In this document: positions 63,021-64,000 of the stretch, piece by piece
How positions within the stretch are numbered: the first letter of the stretch is position 1
Layout of the letters: every line of letters starts with the position of its first letter
The notes under the pieces: generated by a model
Database searches by the model: none
Told to the model about the DNA's origin: nothing
Seen by the model: the letters and a program-made list of their open reading frames with translations, nothing else
Origin: Symsagittifera roscoffensis
Taxonomy: Eukaryota > Xenacoelomorpha > Acoela > Convolutidae
Direction: 5' to 3'
NCBI RefSeq assembly: GCF_963678635.1
Contig: NC_087064.1
Location: 66,395,548-66,459,547, forward strand
DNA length: 64,000 bases
Made by a program: the position numbers and the translations under genes

Positions 63021-64000
63021 TGCCAACATCTCGAGCAATCTGTGTTGAGAAACAATCAGGCCGGAGGCTATGCTGGGACTCAGTCAAATAAATTATATGC
63101 GATACAAAGGAAAAGTGGAAAAATTAATTATCCCCTATAATGTGTTTCCCATTTTCTTCATTTTCTCACGAAAAAATGTATCACTTTAGCTGCCTTGAAA
63201 TTTCAAGAATTTTCTATTAATGACACTTTTTTCATCACAAAGCCCCAATTAAAGAAAACTGGGTTCATACCTAATCATAAAAAACAATCCGGTATTTCAC
63301 TGAAAATTTTTATAGTCATCACCTCACACGCTATGTATGGTACAAAGTAATACGTTTAGCAAATGGCACAGTTTTAAATTGATCAAATAGCATGCCTCAA
63401 GTTAATTTGGAACGATGGCTCTTTTTCCTTCCCATACCCCCCCAACTGCAAATTTTTACATGTAAGTTTGTTGACCACATTGTCCGATTATTATGAAAAT
63501 TTACACACAGACTAATAAGGTCACGACAAACTTATTTGGTCCTCATGCTCAACCTCGTAAAACCACTCGTTAAACTAATATTTTGAAGCTCGTGTGAGGT
63601 GGGGGGGGAAGGAAAAAGTGCCGGAAGGATTTCTAACACAGATTAAATCTCCTCTTGTCCCAAATTGGCCTTAATAGCAATCTTGAAACCCCTATATCTT
63701 TAGAAAAATGATCAGAGGCGAAATATTTTTTTGGTTTTGAGCTCAAGACCAAAACTTTACGGCAAAATTGCTAGTTAGAAGTCAAATTTTGTTTGGAAAT
63801 ATTCCTCAATGCCTCGAATATTTCATTTTAATTAAAATTTTGAGAAACAATGAATTTTGTGCTGCCAATATTGAATATAAATTGCCCAAACTTAATCGAG
63901 TTTAGATCAGCAATTAGTTTGCCAAAGTTCATTTTGAAACGATTATAATTGCAGTATAACTTAGCAACACTAAATATTTTTTGTATTGAGCTGTCAAGTC
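63021..64000. other. window end, no gene recognised
   Basis: AT-rich with short C and G runs (CCCCCCC near 63,437; GGGGGGGG near 63,601). It contains CATCACCTCACACGCT at 63,317-63,332, the reverse complement of 61,221-61,236. Confidence 0.5.

Overview
This window looks like a nuclear genome segment from an invertebrate animal. It is strongly AT-rich, has spliceosomal introns with GT/AG borders, carries an animal-type phosphatase gene related to PTPDC1, and contains a tRNA-derived SINE family and decayed LTR retroelements. I see no bacterial operons, rRNA, CRISPR array or functional tRNA. The species cannot be named from the sequence alone. Most of the window is repeat-derived.

Layout. 1-655: the 3' part of a gene with a MATH/TRAF-like C-terminus. 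796-1590: a DNA-transposon-like element with CCCGCACC-type inverted ends and an interior of GATTATAAT repeats. 2371-6090: three head-to-tail copies of a 1.24-kb repeat, each with a long and a short hairpin. 7.6-15.0 kb: one degraded Ty3/gypsy-like LTR retroelement in the order gag, protease, reverse transcriptase, RNase H, integrase, on the + strand and full of stops and frameshifts. 16.3-20.2 kb: the downstream third-ORF (envelope-like) region of the same element type.

20.2-33.2 kb: a tandem array made only of that third-ORF region. It has a full-length unit (about 2.95 kb), a long deletion derivative (about 2.2 kb) and a short deletion derivative (0.96 kb), the last two alternating as a higher-order repeat of about 3.15 kb. 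The array plus 2.35 kb of its right flank (20,172-35,603) is then repeated almost identically at 35,604-51,084. That second step is a 15.43-kb tandem duplication with about a dozen visible differences, one of them a 52-bp indel. It may be a very recent duplication or two haplotypes joined by the assembler.

52.4-60.0 kb: five recognisable exons of a PTPDC1-like dual-specificity phosphatase on the + strand. The active-site Cys-x5-Arg and the WPD loop are intact, but the gene carries in-frame TGA and TAA codons, a missing splice donor and a 195-bp duplication of the catalytic exon's 5' part. It is best read as an unprocessed pseudogene, or as a damaged or mis-assembled allele. Its introns host two SINE copies and a second gypsy-type pol remnant.

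61.4-63.0 kb: a second and better-defined TIR element (18-bp perfect inverted ends) of the same family as the one at 0.8-1.6 kb. It is loaded with an alternating 108-bp satellite and a 32-bp minisatellite. The rest is non-coding as far as I can see.

No coherent new multigene system is visible. The unusual features are the nested amplification of an envelope-like segment, the TIR family that carries satellite arrays, the hairpin-bearing 1.24-kb repeat, and the phosphatase gene with intact catalytic motifs but interrupted frame.
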